Notes: generated by a model not told the origin, from the sequence alone. DNA of 64,000 nucleotides from Macrotrachela quadricornifera (GCA_022393335.1 JAJEKB010021693.1:39170-103169); one strand, 5' to 3'. Counted from the stretch's first letter, positions 21,830 through 39,150 are shown. Program-made: numbers and translations.

Positions 21830-22600
21830 TTATAGTACACACCGATAAAATGAAAACGCTTTTAAATATTTTCTCATCTGAAAATATACTTCATCGATAT
21901 TATTATAAGGAGTCTGCTTCAATTTGTTGACGTTGTTTAATTCATGATGATTGTCAACAAATTGTTTGATATATTTTCGTTCAAATTCAATTGTTAACAA
22001 AATTTCGTTTAAGATTTGTGTGTACATAAAGAATGGATCTAGTTGATTCAAATTCTTATTAATGACATCATCAGTTGCATCTACAAAGCTGATAGAGATG
22101 ACATTTTGTTTACAATGTTGTGCAGCTTATTTGAGCATCTTACAGATCGGTGAAATTTTCGTAAATTCTCTTTTATTTTTGGGTATTCTCGCGCTCATTT
22201 TTCATGCCGGTTTTTATTACCATAGAAAACAAAAATGGAATCTACTTGGAAGATGTCACGAATACATAGGACAAAGCACTATCCAAATGAACCTGATACG
22301 ATCATACAGATCTTATTATCATTCATGTTTTCGACGAACTAGATACATTTCTCACCATCATTAAAAATATTGATATTTTTTAGGACATGCCATAGTTGAG
22401 CACTTATATTCTGAAAATTGGCTTTGTTGTTGCTAATGTTGCAGTCCAATAAGATCAAGAGAACATTTTGTACCATTTTAATATTGGCTTGTCATTGGGC
22501 CACGGCACTATCTGAGAAGCCAGATGTGATTGACTCTTCATTGTCCATAATTATTTGTTTGAATATTATGAATTTGGAATTGTTGAAAATGAACACTAGC
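21830..22600 (-). pseudogene. Decayed bdelloid arginine-ADP-ribosyltransferase-type gene (N-terminal region)
   Basis: Minus-strand fragments in changing frames read NVLLILLDCNISNNKANFQN, then NDNKICMIVSGSFG (stop) CFVLCIRDIFQVDSIFVFYG, and downstream LDPFFMYTQILNEILLTIEF with YIKQFVDNHH. The order (a 'V.L.D..I...', a 'K..MIVSG..G...V..I..', an 'S I.V.C/YGN', then 'LDP.FMYTQ.L.EILL.IEF') is what I recall from large bdelloid proteins ending in an ART domain. Several stops and frameshifts show it is dead. The catalytic domain itself is not present. Family recall is from memory and should be tested by search. Confidence 0.5.
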
Positions 22601-23761
22601 ATAAAAACACCTAAAGGTATGCCGAATTTTAGAGAGTATGAACTTTTTGTCTAGATATTTCGCCCCATCGTCGCCATCTGTTTTTCATTATCTACGATGC
22701 AAAAAGTGAAAAGAAACATCAAAAAATCATTATTGTTGAGAATAAAAAAATACATTTTATATTTTCTTTTTACACAAGTATTCTTAATGTGATTTTTGAT
22801 ACTGAATAATGGCTTCACTAATTCTATATTTGACTCATCATCTTATCAAACGACTATTTTTAAAATCTACCTTGTAGTTCTTCATTAAGAAAAATGCAGT
22901 ACTTCTTCTATTATAGTTGAAACAAATTAAAATAAATTACATCAAGTTTCACATATAGTGCGTATATATTAGCTTATCTTCACTATGTTACAGCTTCTCA
23001 CATTACCAAACAAATATCGCCCTAATCACGATTTTACTTTTAATTTGAAGTTATATCACGTTATGAAAAACGTAATCTTCTGAGTGAGAACAGAAAATAC
23101 AAAATCAAGAAAAGCTGTTTATACACGATATTAAAAAGAAGTAACCCATTTAAATGCCTCTCACTCCGCCATTATTTTTATTACGACGAGAAAAGAAAGA
23201 AAGTAAGAAAAAAATCAATAGAGATAAAGTGTTGCTATGTTTGAAGATAATAAAACTAATTCGTAGAACTGATTATCGTATATGATGATTTTTCTTTTGG
23301 TCAAAATTCTTCCAAAAACTTTACTCTTTCTTTCTCTTATAATATATATTAATGAAAGAAAGAATTATCGAACAAATTATAAGCAAAATAAAATGATGTA
23401 TGATGTTGACAGAGAAATTTCATTCATATAGTAACACAAAAAAATTAAAAAATTATATTTTATCTAGTTTGCTTATTTTTCTTTCAAGATATTGAAAGTA
23501 TTCAAATGTATAGTATATGAATTCGTCCTTGAATACTTAATTTGATATTTCTCTATTGAGACAGAATCAAATATTTGCATTCAATATTTATTTAATAAGA
23601 GCCTTTATTTTATGAAAAACACAGATTAATCAAAATGTCGTTACATATCTAATTTTTTTTTGTGTGTACAAAGAATTAACAAATGTATCTAAAATGAGTT
23701 ATATATATATATAAGATAGCATCTTGATTTGTTTTTTTGATCAGAATATATTTTGTAGAAT
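22601..23761. other. Intergenic, no gene seen
   Basis: AT-rich sequence between the pseudogene and the 3' end of PIGU. Only short frames were noted, with no repeat recognised. Confidence 0.6.
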
Positions 23762-26125
23762 TTATTGAAATTCTAATTGACCTTCAACACCATTGAAGTG
23801 TGGAACAGTAAGACCATTTTTGAGAAGAAATTTTCGTTTCAAATAAGCATAAAGTAAATCAGAAACGAGGAATGTCTAAAATAGAAAAATAGTGCTTTAG
23901 AAATTCAATAGTATTCGTATAAACATCTTTTTCCTTCGAAGTGTAACACGGATATCTAAAACCAAGTTTCCGACTCGAAACTTCAAATATAGCATTTACT
24001 ATATACGAAACGATGTGTTTATTCTAACAGTTAGATTCTCACTATATGTTAAATTTAAATGCAATCGCATTGGCTAGCAGTAATAATCATATCCACTTGT
24101 TATCATTCTAGTCTTGATTAGAATAAGATATATTATCAATTTCCTCGACGGACTAGTTTTCTTTTTTCTTACCTGTGCAACATTAAATACCATTGTCATT
24201 GCAAAATAAAAATTAGCATTAGCACTTCCAGTATAAATCCAAAGATACCATGTTATAGGTGCCATTAAAATAGCTACAAGCATCATACAAATTATAACAA
24301 GACCATGTCGTACATCTATAGAAAAAAACATGAAATTATTTATGTTTATTAATTTTTTTTTAAAATTTACATCGAAAAAGAAAACTCCATATTGGTAAAT
24401 AATTGAAATAGAATGCTGCATCACCATAAGCTGGATATGATTTAAATGTACAAAATAATGCACATAAAAGCCAAAAAAGAAATATTGAATCATGTCTAAA
24501 AAGAGAATATATAATAATTATCAAAACGAAAAAAAACAAATAAACCTTAATCGAATTGAAAATGGAAGTAAATAAAGTATAAGAACATGCATTTGAAATG
24601 TCCAAACAAATAATGAACGAAAATGATCAAACATTTCCGTAAAAAAATACCAAAATATTCCAATATTTGGTGTATAATCAGGTACATGAAAACTAACAAA
24701 AAAAAAAAGAAATTATTAAATAAATATTCTATAATCATAATTAATTATTTACATGAAACTATATGTTGATTCAATAAATGACCATGATTGATGATTAAGA
24801 ATAAAATTTAAAAAAAGTATACCAATATTAACACTAACAAATAAAATTATCACAAGAAATATACGAATTATTGATCGATTATTCTATTTAAACAAAACAT
24901 TATTTTTAATCATTCCTATCAAATCAAATTATTTACAGTATTAGTCTTTGAAAAATGAAGTAATGCTGGTGCAATTAAAACAACAGGATAAAGTGAAATT
25001 GAACTAGCCAAACATAATGTTATTATGAATGGTAACAATTGATCTAAATAAATCTTTATTATTTAATATATCATATTATGCAGTATAAAAAGCAAAATTC
25101 CATATGGTTTTTTTTTTGTAAACAAAAAATACAATTATAAAAATATTAGTCTTATGTAAATTATAGAGCTTTTCATCTTGTATTTTGTTTTCTTTTAGTA
25201 TAACATACTTAAGTAGTAAAAAATATGTCATTTATTATACATACTTACATGTCATAAAGAAATAGAATGTCATTGTAAGTAATAAATTATGAAAAACAAG
25301 ACTTGATTTAGCAAGACATGTACCAATAGATAATGGATTTATCATCGAACTATTAAATAATTAATAAAAATTAGTAAAAAAATTTTTTTTTGAAAATTAT
25401 TTTACCAAAGTAAAACAGCATATGCACTTTTTTCAATATTTTCTTTTGTTAACCATAATTGTTTACTATCTTCTTTATATGCCGATTTTTCTTTTATTTC
25501 TCTATCAAACTATTTAAAAAAAAATTTTTTTAATTTATTTGATATAAAAAAAACAAAAACAATTTCCTTACAAGATGTGTTAAAATTCGACGTGCTACTT
25601 TATAAGTAAGTAAAGCAGTTAGAAGATCTGCTATCTAAAGAAATAAATAATCAATATTTACAGTATATCAAAAGATAAAAAAATAAAGACTTACAATAAA
25701 TAAACCTTCAACATGTCCATCAGTAATGGAATGTAATTTTGAATAGAAGGTAAGTGAAAGTGGTGTCTAAATACAATAAATAATATTATGTAATGTTAGA
25801 GCCAAATCAATTCATAATTTTCTTCTATATGAATATTCACTCTCGTTTAATATTACGTACTTCATGTACAATTGAACCAACAAATGGTGAAAGATTAAGT
25901 TTTCGTAAATGAATTCCTTCAATAACTAAAAATCCATAATTAACCACATAATATTCTATTACAAACAAAAAAAAATAACTATGTCTTACCTCTTTTCCAT
26001 GAATTTAATGGTGTAACAAATTCTCCACTCTCTTCAAAATAATTTCTTATTTTCGTTTGAAAAAAAAGAAATACTCTTAATGCAAAACCTATACTAATAT
26101 AGGCTAATTCAATTTTATCAAACAT
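23762..26125 (-). CDS. PIGU: GPI transamidase subunit PIG-U (CDC91L1)
   Basis: Twelve exons join without a frame break: 25990-26125, 25861-25925, 25695-25766, 25572-25634, 25406-25509, 25249-25349, 24937-25043, 24753-24883, 24546-24692, 24371-24495, 24173-24315 and 23762-23875. The product is 435 aa, the size of animal PIG-U. It is a multi-pass ER membrane subunit of the complex that attaches GPI anchors to proteins. Diagnostic segments are GEFVTPLNSWKR at the N-terminus, a HETPL-like junction, INPLSIGTCLAKSS, YTPNIGIFWYFFTEMFDHFR, FKSYPAYGDAAFYFNYLPIW and WYLWIYTGSANANFYFAMTM. Hydrophobic segments run along the whole protein. The XPR1 stop lies 239 nt upstream on the same strand. A small uncertainty is the exon 5/6 junction, which gives Cys where Trp or Tyr might be expected. 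Confidence 0.93.
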
Positions 26126-26364
26126 CTTAAAAAGCAAAACAGAAATTATTTTAAATTTATTAGTAATTCAAAGAAAATAATTAGTACATAAAGATGACAA
26201 ATATGTGTGGAAAAAAAAAGAATAAAAGAAAATATTTTGAGATTTATTATAATACACACTATTCAGATGGATTTGACTAGAAATATGTCAGATGCACATT
26301 AATTATAATTGGAATGCACTACGATATATAACCGGTTTAAAAAAACAAAACAAAAAAAAAAAAA

Positions 26365-29241
26365 TTAAAGAAAAACATGATGATCTGATGGTTCATCATG
26401 AGATATTTGTGATGATACAAGTGCTAATGTTGAATTTAATTCTTCATCTATTGGATTTGAATTTGCTGATGGTAATCGTTGTTTTTGTGTATGATTCATT
26501 TCATTATCATCTATATCTTTTTTTATTTCTCCCATAGATATTCTTTCAATTAAATCAAAACGTTTTCCTTTACGTCGATTTTTAATACCTAAATCTTTAT
26601 CCATCATATCTTCTAATGTACCATAATCAGCAGTAGTTGCTAATGGTGCTATTGATATATCACGTACAGCACGAAATTCTCCACAATTATTTAAATGTTC
26701 ATTTTCTAAACGAAAATAATTCCATATAAAACGTCGAAATATTTCAATTAAACCAAATATAAATCCAACAACATCAGCATATTCAGCTGAACGTGTACGA
26801 AATTGCATAAATACATTAATAACCCATATATAACGAAATATAATATCTTCTAATATAGCTGCATAATAATAAAATTTTGATGGATAAACAATTTGATCAC
26901 GTAAAAATTTATTTTCACCAGCATTTTTATCAAAAAAACCCCAATCCATTTTTAAATCCCATATTAATTTATATGTTGCACCAATAAATGATGCTACAAT
27001 CCATATATATAAAAATGGATTTGATGTTGGATTATCAAGATAATTAACAGCTGTTGCACGACGTGCAGCATTTGTACCCATAACAAAAAATCCACTAGCA
27101 TATTTTCCAGCATTAACTAAATGTGGAAATGCATGTTTTGTATCACGATATCGTCTTAAACATTGAGCAAAACGAAACCATGATGGTAATATCATAAGAA
27201 CTGTTTGTAATAATACTTGTGGCCAACCTTGACACATAACACCACGTGCTGGTGATGTAGAATAAACTGGCCACCATCCAACATCATATATATAAAAACA
27301 GAAAAAATATTCAATATCAAAAAATATTAATTCAAGTGATGTTAATTGATCACCAAGCCAAAAATCAGCAAAACCAACACGATAAAATGGTGCACATATA
27401 ACACGTCCTAAAGTTTTTAAAAACCAAAATCGTGCATGATGAGCAAGTGTATGTGTTGGATTAAATAAAAATAAAAGTATTAATGTAACAAATCCAAGTG
27501 GTTGAATAAATGGATGAAAATCAAAATAAGATGATAAAATAAAAGCAGTAAAACTTAAAAACCATAAAACAAAAAGAAAAGTACCAATTTCTAAAAATTG
27601 TTGATAAGTTAAATGATTTCTTGGATCTATTTCAAATATTAATACATGATTAACACCTGATGATGACCAACCATAAACATTAATACCAATTAAAGCTATA
27701 TGAAGAACAACAAGAAATGTTGAACGATAAAGAAATAATGCTTGTCGCCAAGCAAGTGGTTTTGTTGTTTGACTATCTTGAAGACTTGTACCAAGAATAA
27801 TAACAGTTGGAAGTAAAAGACAAATCATTCCTTGAAAATAAATATATATTTAATTCTTTTTTATTTATAAAAAAAAATTTTCAAAAAATTTGTTACCAAC
27901 AAATATTCCAACACGAAATGTAACTGTTGGTGATTGTTTTTCTTCTAATGGTGGTACACGTAAACGTTTCATTGCACGTGCTCGATTGCCTGATTCAAGT
28001 GTATCTGTATAAAGTGTTTCAACATCATTAATTAATTGTTCAACACGTTTTGATGTATGAAATGGTGCTGAATCAATATGTAATTTTCTAAAAAAAAAGA
28101 GTTTTTTTTTAAATTTATTTTTGTAAGTTGTTTTTTTTTACCGCCAATCTTCACCGCGTGTTGTTTGAAATAATTTATCATGTTTCTTTAATATTTTACG
28201 AAAACCAGTAAAATTAAGTGTTTGATAATTTTGTAATAAAACAAGCATTAAATAAAATTCACTAAAAGCTAATTTAATATCATTACGTTTTCTATATTGT
28301 GCACGTTGTGTTTGTTTTTCACGTGTTTTAGCAATTAAACGTTCAGGTAAAACTCGTGTTAATGGTGCTATTGATACATTTTCTTGTGAATGTCCTGAAC
28401 GATGTTTAACTGTTGATCTTTGTGTATCATCATTTTGTTCATTTTCAATTGTTGATGCTCCTGCACGATTAGTTGCATGTCGACGAGAATGTTCCATATG
28501 ACCAACTTCATTTTTTAATGTTTCCCATCGTCGTAATGCTCTACAACAAAAAAAAAAAAGAAATTATAAAATATTCGTTTTATAAAATTCAATTCTACTT
28601 AAGTTATGATTAGTAAATTTTTTTAAAAAAAATAAAATCTAATGAAACATATTTATTATATCTGTAGCCAAGCGGATACATTCGAAAAATTCAATATTTG
28701 AATTTTAAATAAGTTATTTATGACTACAGCCATTCGAGAACATACTTTTTGAATATAATCGATATATTATTTATAAATATATATATATATACACAACTTC
28801 AATCAGATAAACAGGAAGAATTTTATACCAGATGAATTTTTTTTTAACTAATAAGAAGATAGGTGTTCATTATTGAAGATTAGAAAATAATTTCTTCTCA
28901 ATATTCTATATGATGTATTAAATAAATATTTAATATAACTTACTCAGCAAGTTTTTCGGCAAAGAATGTATTGATTTTTGTTGCTTCTTTTTCACAGTAC
29001 TATTTAATAAAACAAAAAAAATAACCATTTTTTTTTTTTCTAAAATATATATATTTACTTGAAAGAAATGTTCATCAACTCGTAAAAAAAATTGTTCACG
29101 TAAAATATTATCACTTTCATCAACAAATGGTTGTGCTTTACCAATAGCTTGTGCAAGTAAATCTTTCATATCATCATAACGAATATATTGACTATGCCAT
29201 TCAGGTGTTACATGTGCTGATAGATGTTCGGCAAATTTCAT
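26365..29241 (-). CDS. XPR1: XPR1-family phosphate exporter (SPX-EXS)
   Basis: Exons 29059-29241, 28944-28999, 28142-28540, 27897-28087 and 26365-27830 give 764 aa, somewhat longer than vertebrate XPR1. The protein exports inorganic phosphate and is gated by inositol pyrophosphates bound to the SPX domain. The SPX part starts [20 protein letters not shown] and holds the basic ligand site [18 protein letters not shown]. The linker has [13 protein letters not shown]. The transmembrane EXS part contains [20 protein letters not shown], then [16 protein letters not shown], and the closing [20 protein letters not shown]. The C-tail of about 100 residues is hydrophilic and diverged. An Asn/Gln-rich insertion lies between the SPX helices (about residues 95-150). 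The last exon is unusually long, with 1,466 nt uninterrupted. It is a single-copy membrane transporter with no special link to its neighbours. Confidence 0.95.
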
Positions 29242-29701
29242 TTTTTTTTTTTTGATTTAGTAAAAAAATCAAATCAATCAGCAAATACTATTTTGAAATC
29301 ACTGTCTATAGAAAAAAAAAAGAAAAAGAAATTACGTTTTAGAAAAAGAAAATTTATTTGCTAAAGTATGTCGTTTCTTTTTATTTTTATTTTTTTTTGT
29401 CTTATTCTGTAATAGACGCGAATGATATTTATATACATATGTATATAATCAAGATAAATGAATAGAATAAGAAAAAAAGAGAAATGTCGAGTATGAAAGC
29501 ATATACTTTGTCGACCATTTTTACATTAATCTTTTGCACTTCACATACAAATTCGAACAAAAGAAAATTAGTCATGCAAAAAAATCAAAAATTATACCTG
29601 TTCTATCTGATTAGTTTTCATATTATTGATAACGTAATAAATATCTAAAAAAAAAACAAAAACAAAAAACAAATTAGAAAAACAAAAAATTTTCTTTTTT
29701 T
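29242..29701. other. Intergenic between XPR1 and NLE1
   Basis: This stretch of about 460 nt contains poly-A/T runs and a TATACATATGTATATA palindromic stretch near 29433. It must hold the XPR1 promoter and the NLE1 3' end. No other feature was seen. Confidence 0.5.
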
Positions 29702-31561
29702 TTATCTTCTCCAAAGTTTCAAAATTTTATCCTTTCCACCACTAGCAACTACTTGTCCATCTGGACTATAGTCTACTGCATAAATTTCATCAGCATGACC
29801 GGGTAAATCAAATAAAATACAACGTTTATCAATATTCCATATTTTTAATGTACTATCAGCACTACCCGATACAAGTAAACGAGAATCAGCTGACCATGCT
29901 ATTTGATAAACAGCTTGAACATGTCCACGTAATGTTGCAAGAAAAGCACCTGTACGACTTGACCATAATTTAATTGATTTATCAAAACTAGCTGATGCTA
30001 ATAAACGTGTATCAGGTGAAAATTTAACATCATTTATTAATTGTTGATGACCTGTCATACGTGCTAATGGTTTTTTATCTGTTTCAGGTTTCCATAAATA
30101 AAGTGTAAAATCATCTGAACCAGATACAAGTCTTTCACCACCATTTGTATCAAATAATTTATAAACTTTTTCATATCTTTCAGATGCCATTGTTTGTAAT
30201 GTAATATCATCAAGATTATCATAATTATTATTTATATGTTCTTTCGATGGTTCATAAAATCCAGTACGTAAAACATAATCTGTTGATAATGCAAGTGTAT
30301 TTACCCAATGTGCATGTCCTTCTAATGTACGACATAGAACACCATCTGTTGTACGCCAAACTTTTATTGTACGATCTTGTGATGCAGAATAAAGTAAATT
30401 TTGTCCACCCCATTTAATACATGTTACTGATGCTGTATGACCACTAAGTGTAAAAATAGTTTTAAATAAATGTGTATCCCAAATTTTAATTGTTGAATCT
30501 TTACTACCAGATGCTAATAAACGACATGAACCATTTAAATGTAATGGTTGCCAACTTAAAGAATTAATCCATTGACGATGACCAGATAGTAATTTAGTAC
30601 CTATTAAAATATTATATAGAAAATAATTAATATTTATTTTTACATTTCATTTAACATAAAATGTTTAGAATGAAATTTATTTATGAATGAATGATTCTAA
30701 TGAGAAATATTTCGAATAGTTAATTTTTATTTTCCTCTGTGATCAAAATGTAATGTAGTTACGTCATAGCGGCATTCGTACTATCACCTGTAATTGCGTA
30801 AAATTACGGTGTTCGTTATGCGTAACTGCATTTTTTTTACCGTAATTACGCTGTAATTTTTTTGCAAGTATTCATAGTTGCGGTGTAACTGAGACAAAAT
30901 TCTAAAAGTTTCTTTCAAAATTTCGACCCGAAAAGAAAAAGAATAACCGTAAAAATTCCTTATTTTAACAAGAATTTTTACCATGCTGTTTGCCTGTTGC
31001 ACCAATCCATAATCCAATAAGACCTTGTTTACATGATGATGCAACAATTTTTCCATTTGGTGCCCAACTTAAACATAATATCCAATGTTTATGTGCTTTC
31101 CCATATTCATCAAATGATGTTTGTGTATTTAAATCCCAAAATCTAACTGTTGTATCACCACTACCTGATGCTAAAAATTTTCCATTTGGACTAAATTGTA
31201 AAATAGTTATTGCTTCAAGATGTCCTTCCATTGTTGCTGTACATCGTTCAACAGGTATAACTTGAAATCTTGCTTTTGGTACACATGTTATATTTAATGT
31301 TTTTTCAAACATTTGTTTATTTATTTGTTCTTGAAAATATTTTTCTAATGATTCTTTTATTTCAATATCATCAATATAAAATGAATATGGAATTAATTCA
31401 TTATTATCATTTGTTGTGATTTGTTGAGCTTGTGCAAGACCATTAGCAACACTATTTAATTGACGAATATTTATTGTTAAAGGAATTTCAACAGGTCCAC
31501 CAAGTAAATTACCATTTTCAAGTTGAAATTGACTTAGAATTGCTTGATCCGATGATGACAT
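29702..31561 (-). CDS. NLE1: Notchless homolog, ribosome biogenesis WD40 protein
   Basis: Exons 30982-31561 and 29702-30600 give 492 aa (human NLE1 has about 485). The protein acts in 60S ribosome maturation as a substrate of the AAA-ATPase Midasin, through its N-terminal ubiquitin-like NLE domain. That domain is seen at residues 1-90 (LNSVANGLAQ, IPYSFYIDDIEI, ESLEKYF). About eight WD40 blades follow, among them ASGSGDTTVRFWDL, LYSASQDRTIKVWR, LVSGSDDFTLYLW, LASASFDKSIKLW and ASGGKDKILKLWRR at the very end. The start is placed at MSSSDQ; an upstream in-frame ATG (31585) adds MFYIYTYI without homology. The 381-nt intron is far larger than its neighbours and carries T/A-rich inverted pieces around 30795-30870. 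The gene follows the 90-aa gene by 77 nt. Confidence 0.95.
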
Positions 31562-31638
31562 TATGTATGTATATATATAAAACAAAAAAAAACAAACAAA
31601 TCTAATTAAATATAAATAAATAAATCTATTTTAAATCT

Positions 31639-31911
31639 TTATTTATTATTTTTATTTTCTAAATAATTTTCAATATCTTTAATCATTAATTCTTTTTCAT
31701 GTCGTTGTATAGCTCGTTTACCAAATAAAGCAAAAATTATTCCACCAGTTAACCATAAGAAAGCATAACGTGTATTTGCAGTTGCTAATATACGTTTAAA
31801 TGTTTGTAACCATGCTGTTTGTTTTGGTTTTTCTCCACGAATAAAATATTTTTGTGTATTTTCTGGTTTTGTTACATTAATAATAGGTGATGGTTGATTT
31901 TCTATCGTCAT
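31639..31911 (-). CDS. Small single-pass membrane protein, unknown
   Basis: A single exon encodes 90 aa. About 50 hydrophilic residues (start MTIENQPSPIINVTKPENTQ) lead into a basic segment with Lys/Arg, then a membrane helix at roughly 52-68 (YAFLWLTGGIIFALFG). A charged C-tail (KRAIQRHEKELMIKDIENYL) follows. The topology resembles small mitochondrial or ER membrane proteins such as SMIM-type proteins, but I cannot assign a family. It sits between the PIGBOS1-like gene (80 nt upstream) and NLE1 (77 nt downstream), all on the minus strand. An acceptor-like TTTTGTAG lies 12 nt before the ATG. The codon usage and the tight spacing support a real gene. Confidence 0.65.
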   Translation of the reverse strand: MTIENQPSPIINVTKPENTQKYFIRGEKPKQTAWLQTFKRILATANTRYAFLWLTGGIIFALFGKRAIQRHEKELMIKDIENYLENKNNK

Positions 31912-31991
31912 TATTTTATTTATCTACAAAACTAATACACTATTTAAATAAAACAAAAATTTTAAAAAAAAACAGGGAAGAATGAAAATAA

Positions 31992-32266
31992 TTAGTTTGT
32001 TGTTTGTAAATTAAGTTCTGAAAATAAAAAATATAATAAGAATTAAATAAAATATCTATTAAAATACCTTTTTCAGCTTCAACTTTTCGTCTAGCTTGAA
32101 TTTCTTTTAATGCTTCTCGTCTTTCAATAACTTCTTTAGCTTCTTTAAGACCAGGTTTAAATGTATAAATTCCACCTATAACACCAACTATACAAGCAAC
32201 AGTAAAATCAACCCATGACATTCGTTTACGAAATGCGATATTTGGAATACCGAATCTAAATGCCAT
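31992..32266 (-). CDS. PIGBOS1: PIGBOS1-like small mitochondrial membrane protein
   Basis: Exons 32068-32266 and 31992-32017 give 74 aa. The intron is 50 nt and the second exon codes only eight residues. After a basic N-terminus (MAFRFGIPNIAFRKRM) comes one membrane helix, SWVDFTVACIVGVIGGIYTF, then KPGLKEAKEVIERREALKEI and a charged coiled tail. The 'F...V.G..GG.Y.F.P.....K.....ELKE' pattern resembles PIGBOS1, a mitochondrial outer-membrane microprotein known from mammals that affects the unfolded protein response. Ours has a longer N-terminus. The match is by pattern over about 35 residues, so other small mitochondrial proteins are possible. USB1 ends 74 nt upstream. A TATTTCAG acceptor-like sequence lies 5 nt before the ATG. 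Confidence 0.5.
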
Positions 32267-32285
32267 TATATCTGAAATATAAACA
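32267..32285 (-). promoter_or_regulatory. Candidate trans-splice acceptor before the PIGBOS1-like gene
   Basis: On the minus strand TTTATATTTCAG is followed by ATATA and the ATG. The upstream USB1 frame stops at 32341, so no cis-intron is needed here. It fits the pattern seen before POP7 and the PPM phosphatase. Confidence 0.4.
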
Positions 32286-32340
32286 AAAGAAATTTTCTTT
32301 AAATTTTTATCTTAGAGAAAAAAGAATAAGAGAAATTTTT

Positions 32341-33376
32341 TTATAATGATTTAGTTAATTGATAAACACGTTTGCCAGCTTTTAAACGAATATCATCGAT
32401 GGATATAGTCATTGTACTTGGTTGACATTGATATTGTTTTAAAATGGACTATAAATAAACATTATTTAGTTAAATTTATTCTATTCTGTTAGAATAAGAT
32501 TAAAAAAATCTGTTTTTCTTACTTGACATTTTTCTTTCCAATCATTTGGTAATTTATCTTCTTGATTTTTTTCTATTGAATAGGCAAAACTAATATGAAA
32601 ACATGGATTCTAGTAAAATAAAAAAAAAGAAGAAATCATATTTATTTTAATTATATCGATTATTTACTTTATAATAACTTGGATACCGATATTCAGCAAG
32701 TACTTTATCAATAATTTCAATTAATTTAGAAAATTGTTTATGTTGATCAAGAGTAAATACTAAAAATGAGCTGAAAATAAAAATTAAATCATATAAAATA
32801 AATTATAAATAAACATACGTTGATTCATTTTCATTATTTAATATTGTTACATTTTCAATTTGAGCTGAAAATCTATTAAATAAAAATTTTATAGAAAAAA
32901 AAAAAAATTTTTTTTTTAATTTCGTTACTTAATCATTGATAATGATAATTCATTTTGAATATTTTTTCGAATTGATTCAATATGATGAAAACGTATAGGA
33001 AATGTTTTTGATAAACTAATATGTAATTCTAATAAACGTTTCCAATATTCATTTTTAATATTAAATATTTCAATTAAATCATCAATTATTGTATCTAAAT
33101 AAGATGAACATTCAACTATAAAAACAAAGAAAAGAATAAATGAAATTTTATTATTCATATAAAATTTTTACCAAATGCATAAATTGATAAAGCCCAATTA
33201 CCTCTTTCATGAGGAAATAATCTTATTCGATCATTTTTTGTTTGAAAATTTTTTTCATAAAAATCAATTTCATTATTTAATTGAATATTAACAGATGGTA
33301 ATTGTTTTTTAAAACGTTTTCGTTTATTATCATCATCATTATCGGAATCTGATGAACTATATGCAACAAGATTCAT
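32341..33376 (-). CDS. USB1: U6 snRNA 3' phosphodiesterase
   Basis: Six exons (33172-33376, 32929-33115, 32819-32872, 32668-32770, 32523-32609, 32341-32448) give 247 aa, near the usual 265. USB1 trims the oligo(U) tail of U6 snRNA and leaves a 2',3'-cyclic phosphate, stabilising the spliceosomal RNA in the nucleus. It belongs to the 2H phosphoesterase superfamily. Both catalytic HxS motifs are present: LLELHISLSKTFPIR with H100 and S102, and NPCFHISFAYSI with H188 and S190. The N-terminal MNLVAYSSSDSD acidic stretch and the FPHERGNWALSIYAF block are also typical. Some of the introns are shorter than 60 nt. It is head-to-head with CUL1 (178 nt between starts) and first in a minus-strand run with the PIGBOS1-like gene, the 90-aa gene and NLE1. 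Confidence 0.94.
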
Positions 33377-33554
33377 TTTTAAACAAATAATAATTAATAT
33401 ATTATTAGTTAAAAATATTCACCAATTGAATTCATTCTATCAATCCTCTATTCTATTCCATGGACTATGGAGAATGACTAAAAAAAAAAAAAGAACCTAG
33501 AATAAATAAAAACCAGCTGATTATATTAACTTTTTTTTTTGTTTTATCATTTAA
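33377..33554. promoter_or_regulatory. Bidirectional USB1/CUL1 intergenic region
   Basis: 178 nt separate the two divergent start codons. The region holds a CTATTCTATTCCATGGACTA stretch and long A/T runs. No canonical element is recognised. Confidence 0.4.
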
Positions 33555-38440
<4,886 letters not shown>

Positions 38441-39150
38441 TATAAATCTCATAAAAAGAAAAAAAATCACATGTGAAAATATTCAAATGTTTACACAGAA
38501 ATCTCTCTTTTTTTTTCTTTTCTTTTTTATTCATTATTTTGTGTGTGTGTATCCTTCTATCTGTGTAGTTAACATAAATCTTTGCACAAAAACAAAAATA
38601 ACTCTAACAAATCTTATACTCATTTATGAGTCGTCCATGTTATTTCATGTTTGAAATAGACATATATTATGGGCTCAACTCTCTATGTTGTATAAAATTG
38701 CGTGCTATTTATCTTTTATTTCTTGAGGGTTGTAATATTGTATTTCTTTTCTTTTCTTTTCTCTTTTTTTTGTCTTGCGGCTTAACTCATATAAAATTAC
38801 TTTGAATTATTTCTAAGATAATTTATTCATGAAAATAATCATCATGATGTTTGATAGAAATGCATGTAGAAATATTGAATGTTTTATAGAATATCATTCT
38901 GTTTATTTAAAATAAGATACATATGAAATAAAAAACACAAGTACTTGAGATAATATGTACAGATAATATTCATTATTTTAAATTAAATTATTCTATTCAT
39001 TTTAAATATAAAACTGTAGAAAAAAAGTCAAAAGATAATGGTGATATATTGGATTATTCGATTTATATTTGATATGATAAATGAATATTTTTTAATTGAT
39101 GATAAAAATAAATAACGTATTCAAGTTAAATTAATATTGAATTTCATTCT
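38441..39150. other. Intergenic 3' of CUL1
   Basis: AT-rich sequence with TTTTCTTTTCTTTTCTCTTT runs. It probably includes the CUL1 3' UTR. No gene was seen. Confidence 0.5.

Noticed and set aside
22062..22364. 100-codon plus-strand frame
   Set aside because: It is antisense to the ADP-ribosyltransferase-type pseudogene, whose minus-strand fragments make better family sense.
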